From Mesorhizobium metallidurans STM 2683 (GTDB taxonomy: Bacteria; Pseudomonadota; Alphaproteobacteria; Rhizobiales; Rhizobiaceae), in contig NZ_CAUM01000150.1 in assembly GCF_000350085.1 (NCBI RefSeq), forward strand, positions 62,001 through 126,000: a stretch of DNA of 64,000 nt, read 5' to 3'. Shown here in pieces: positions 61,302 to 64,000 of this stretch (positions are counted from its first letter, which is position 1; the number at the start of each line of letters is the position of its first letter). The notes beneath the pieces are model-generated. The model did not search any database. It was not told the DNA's origin and saw nothing but the letters and a program-made list of their open reading frames with translations. Position numbers and translations under genes: made by a program.

Positions 61302-62957
61302 TCAGCCTATGGAAACGCGATCGAGCAGCAGCCCGGCGGCGATCGGCGGCAGGCCGCTGACATTCTTGCGCACCGGCACCAAAAGGTCGGGGAAATAGCT
61401 GAAGATGACCGGCGTCTCGTCGAGCAGCAGTTTCTGGATGTCTGACGCCGCGCTCTGTTGCGCGCCGATATCGAGCGCCTTCAAATAGCTGGTGACCATG
61501 CCGTCATAGGTCGAATTCTTGAAGTGCGCCGCGTTCCACGGCCCGTCGCTGACCAGCGGGCTTTTGAGGAACACGTTCGGCACGCTGCGATGCGCGTAGT
61601 CGGTGATGCCGAGCGGGCTGTCCAGCCAGTCCGACTGGCCGAACACCGCCTTCCCATAATATTTGTCCTGGTCCTCGATGTTGAGCGAAATGCGGGCGCC
61701 GATCTCCTTGGCGAAGTTCTGGAACAATTGCGCGTAGCCCGGAATGTCGGAATAGCGCAGCGTCGTCAGCGTCATGTCGAAGCCGCTGGCCAAACCAGCC
61801 GCTTCGAGCAGCTGTTTTGCTTTGGCGATGTCCTGCGTGCGCTGCGGCACCGATTTGTCGGTCGCCGGGAAGGCCGGCGCGAATGGGCTGTCATTGCCGG
61901 TCGCCGCCATGCCGCGGCAAAGGCCATCGACCAGCTTCGAGCGGTCGATGCACAGCGCCAGCGCCTGGCGCACGCGCTTGTCGGTGAAGGGCGCCATGTC
62001 GCAGCGCATATGCAATTGTCGGTGGGCGGTAGAGGCGACGCGCAAGACGGTGATATCGGGACTGTTCAGCACCACCTGGCTGACATCGAGCGGGACGGCG
62101 TCGAGCAGGTCGACCTCGCCCGCCTGCAGCGCCAGGATGCGCGGCTGCACGTCGCCATAGAACTTGAATTCGAGTCGATCAGGAAGCGCCTTCTCGCCCC
62201 AATAGTCGGGATTGCGGATGAAGGTCGCGCCGACCTTCGGCGTGTAGCTCTCCAGCCGGAACGGTCCGGTGCCCTCGAAGGTCTTTTCGTAGTCGCCCTT
62301 GTAGCTCGCCGGCAGGATGACGGCGTTGTAATTGTCGATCGACACCGAATAGGGAAAGCTGCCGTTGGGCGCATCGAGATGGAAGGCAACGGTATAGTCG
62401 TCGACCTTCCGGGTGCCCCCTTTCGACAGCAGTCCCTTGAACACTGACAGCGCGTTGGACGACCCGCTCGGATCGGCCAGTCGGTCGAACGTCGCCACCA
62501 CGTCAGCCGCCTTGAACTCTTCGCCATTATGGAACTTGACGCCCTTGCGCAGCTTGAAGGTCCACACACTGCCGTCCTCGTTCGGCGACCAGCTTTCGGC
62601 CAGCACCGGCTTCAAGGTGAGGTCCGGCTGGGTGATGCAGAGGAATTCGGCGGTCTGGAACACCAGCTGGTAGCTGCCGCTGTCGTAATAGGTGACGGGG
62701 TCGATGGCACCGCCCGGCGTCGCGACGCCGGCGCGCACGGTGCCGCCCGGTTTGCCCTCGGCGCGCGCCTGCGGTGCGCCAAGGCCAACCGCCGAGGCGA
62801 TGCCGCCGAGAAACGGCAGCGACAGGCCAAGCAAGCTGCCATGACGAAGAAAATCGCGGCGGCCGATCCTGCCGGCCAGGAGTTCCTCGATAGCGGAATT
62901 TTCGATTGCGGTGAGGTTTCTGCGGGCGGTATCGATCATCCTGAAATGCTTTGGCAT
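61302..62957 (-). CDS. Family-5 ABC substrate-binding protein, Tat-exported, without adjacent transporter
   Basis: A 551-residue DppA/OppA-type binding protein. A Tat signal is clear (GRRDFLRHGSLLGLSLPFLG) after a leader of about 30 residues. Typical core segments are LTLKPVLAESWSPNEDGSVW, LRKGVKFHNGEEFKAADVVA and RQALALCIDRSKLVDGLCRG. No permease or ATPase is present up to the window edge on this side, so it must borrow a transporter or act as a sensor. It is divergent from a LysR gene with a palindrome between. Confidence 0.9.
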   Translation of the reverse strand: MPKHFRMIDTARRNLTAIENSAIEELLAGRIGRRDFLRHGSLLGLSLPFLGGIASAVGLGAPQARAEGKPGGTVRAGVATPGGAIDPVTYYDSGSYQLVFQTAEFLCITQPDLTLKPVLAESWSPNEDGSVWTFKLRKGVKFHNGEEFKAADVVATFDRLADPSGSSNALSVFKGLLSKGGTRKVDDYTVAFHLDAPNGSFPYSVSIDNYNAVILPASYKGDYEKTFEGTGPFRLESYTPKVGATFIRNPDYWGEKALPDRLEFKFYGDVQPRILALQAGEVDLLDAVPLDVSQVVLNSPDITVLRVASTAHRQLHMRCDMAPFTDKRVRQALALCIDRSKLVDGLCRGMAATGNDSPFAPAFPATDKSVPQRTQDIAKAKQLLEAAGLASGFDMTLTTLRYSDIPGYAQLFQNFAKEIGARISLNIEDQDKYYGKAVFGQSDWLDSPLGITDYAHRSVPNVFLKSPLVSDGPWNAAHFKNSTYDGMVTSYLKALDIGAQQSAASDIQKLLLDETPVIFSYFPDLLVPVRKNVSGLPPIAAGLLLDRVSIG

Positions 62958-63041
62958 GGCGGCATTCCTTGCTTATCGCGGGGGCTTCGCCATCTAGTTC
63001 ATTGTTGACCCCACCCGGAAAGCGATATTTTTTGATGGGGT

Positions 63042-63058
63042 CATCGAAATTTTCGATG
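63042..63058. promoter_or_regulatory. LysR-type operator box
   Basis: The 17-bp perfect palindrome CATCGAAATTTTCGATG contains a T-N11-A core (T44-A56 in the last two digits), the recognised LysR-regulator pattern. It sits 15 bp before the LysR ATG and about 85 bp before the divergent binding-protein gene. Confidence 0.65.
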
Positions 63059-63072
63059 CGAGAGGCCTAAAC

Positions 63073-63984
63073 ATGGACACCGAAAATCTGCGCAGCTTCC
63101 TCGAGGTCGCCGCCCATGGCAGCTTCACCGTCGCGGCCAACAGGCTCAACCTTGCCCAATCCACTGTCAGCGCGCGGATCAGGGGCCTGGAAGAGCAATT
63201 GGGACGCCGGCTTTTCGTTCGCGACCGCGACGGCGTAGCACTTACCCCGGCCGGGCGGCAGTTCCTGCCGCACGCCTCCTCGATCACCCGCACCTGGGAA
63301 CAGTCGAGACAGGACATCGCCGTTCCCGACGGCTATGAGACGCTGCTCAGGCTCACCGCTCCGGCCTATCTCTGGGACCGCATCACCTCGCCCTGGATCG
63401 CCTGGATGCGCGAAAGGCGGCCGAACGTTGCGCTGCGGCTCGAGGGCAGTTTCCCGGACCTGGCGATCGACCAGATGGCCGAGGGCCTGTTCGACATCTG
63501 CATCCTCTATCTGCCGCGGCCGCACCCCGGCATCGTCTATGAAACGCTGGCGGTCGATCAGGTCGTCCTGGTCCAGCATGCCGCGCAAACCGGGCCTTGG
63601 ACCGAGAATTATATTCTCATGGACTGGGGGCTGGAATTCCGCATCGAGCACGACCGGGCCTTTGCGGCGATGGTGAAACCGGCAATATCGGCCGGGCTGG
63701 TTTTCATCGGCCTGCAGCATGTGCTGTCGCAAAAGGCCGCCGCCTATCTGCCGCTCAGTGCAGTCAGCGGCCACATCGAGCGTGGCGAGTTGCGACGCAT
63801 CGCGGACGCGCCGGTATTCCAGCGCCCGATCTACCTGGCCTATCCCGAGAATCCAACCTCGTCGGACATTCTGGAGGTTGCCCTGGAGGGATTGCGCACG
63901 CTGGCAAACGCGTGGTCGGCAGGTGAAGGTTTCGCCGAAGGCGATCGTGCCTTCAGCATGGCTGACGCGCTGCCGGGCGCGTAG
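63073..63984 (+). CDS. LysR-family transcriptional regulator
   Basis: A 303-residue regulator. The N-terminal winged helix-turn-helix is MDTENLRSFLEVAAHGSFTV, then LNLAQSTVSARIRGLEEQLG. The rest is the two-lobed effector domain. It is divergent from the binding-protein/DUF427 operon and has a T-N11-A palindrome in the shared gap, so it should control that operon and itself. Inducer unknown. Confidence 0.9.
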   Translation: MDTENLRSFLEVAAHGSFTVAANRLNLAQSTVSARIRGLEEQLGRRLFVRDRDGVALTPAGRQFLPHASSITRTWEQSRQDIAVPDGYETLLRLTAPAYLWDRITSPWIAWMRERRPNVALRLEGSFPDLAIDQMAEGLFDICILYLPRPHPGIVYETLAVDQVVLVQHAAQTGPWTENYILMDWGLEFRIEHDRAFAAMVKPAISAGLVFIGLQHVLSQKAAAYLPLSAVSGHIERGELRRIADAPVFQRPIYLAYPENPTSSDILEVALEGLRTLANAWSAGEGFAEGDRAFSMADALPGA

Positions 63985-64000
63985 CCGTCATCAGGCCGGT

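Overview
The window is high-GC, tightly packed chromosomal-type DNA from an alphaproteobacterium of the order Rhizobiales, most like Mesorhizobium or a close relative. This rests on codon use, the many ABC uptake systems, and several palindromic intergenic repeats typical of rhizobia (2.4, 19.3, 29.8, 37.0, 43.5, 44.5 and 50.5 kb). No rRNA, tRNA, CRISPR array, transposase or phage gene was seen.

Region 1 (1-9.4 kb) is general metabolism: the 5' part of a SorC-family regulator, an acyl-CoA synthetase, a TetR repressor followed by a two-gene RND efflux pump without an outer-membrane channel, and an aldehyde dehydrogenase.

Region 2 (9.5-21.5 kb) looks like a two-operon regulon. A rightward operon encodes a CocE/NonD-type ester or amide hydrolase, a complete Dpp/Opp-type ABC importer and a BetI-like TetR regulator. 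A convergent leftward operon encodes a trimethylamine-dehydrogenase-like flavoprotein lacking the flavin-linking cysteine and a non-pyrrolysine MttB-family methyltransferase. The same 22-bp palindrome lies just upstream of the first gene of each operon. I infer uptake, hydrolysis and N-demethylation of an unidentified methylated-ammonium compound.

Region 3 (21.6-50.1 kb) is an apparently complete route from trimethylamine N-oxide or trimethylamine to glutamate: TMAO importer (tmoXVW), trimethylamine monooxygenase (tmm), TMAO demethylase (tdm), dimethylamine monooxygenase (dmmDABC), gamma-glutamylmethylamide synthetase (gmaS), N-methylglutamate synthase (mgsABC) and N-methylglutamate dehydrogenase (mgdABCD). 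It also holds two APC-family permeases, one encoded with three small membrane proteins, an XRE-cupin regulator and two unrecognised membrane-protein genes. C1 units can enter folate through the GcvT-like domains of Tdm, DmmD and MgdC, and nitrogen enters the glutamate pool.

Region 4 (50.6-60.2 kb) is a carbohydrate or polyol catabolic locus: two short-chain dehydrogenases, a ribose-type ABC importer, a SorC regulator, an FGGY kinase and a SAF-domain NAD(P)-dependent dehydrogenase. The substrate is not evident.

Region 5 (60.4-64 kb) has an orphan Tat-exported family-5 binding protein followed by a tandem-DUF427 protein, divergent from a LysR regulator. A palindromic T-N11-A box lies between them.
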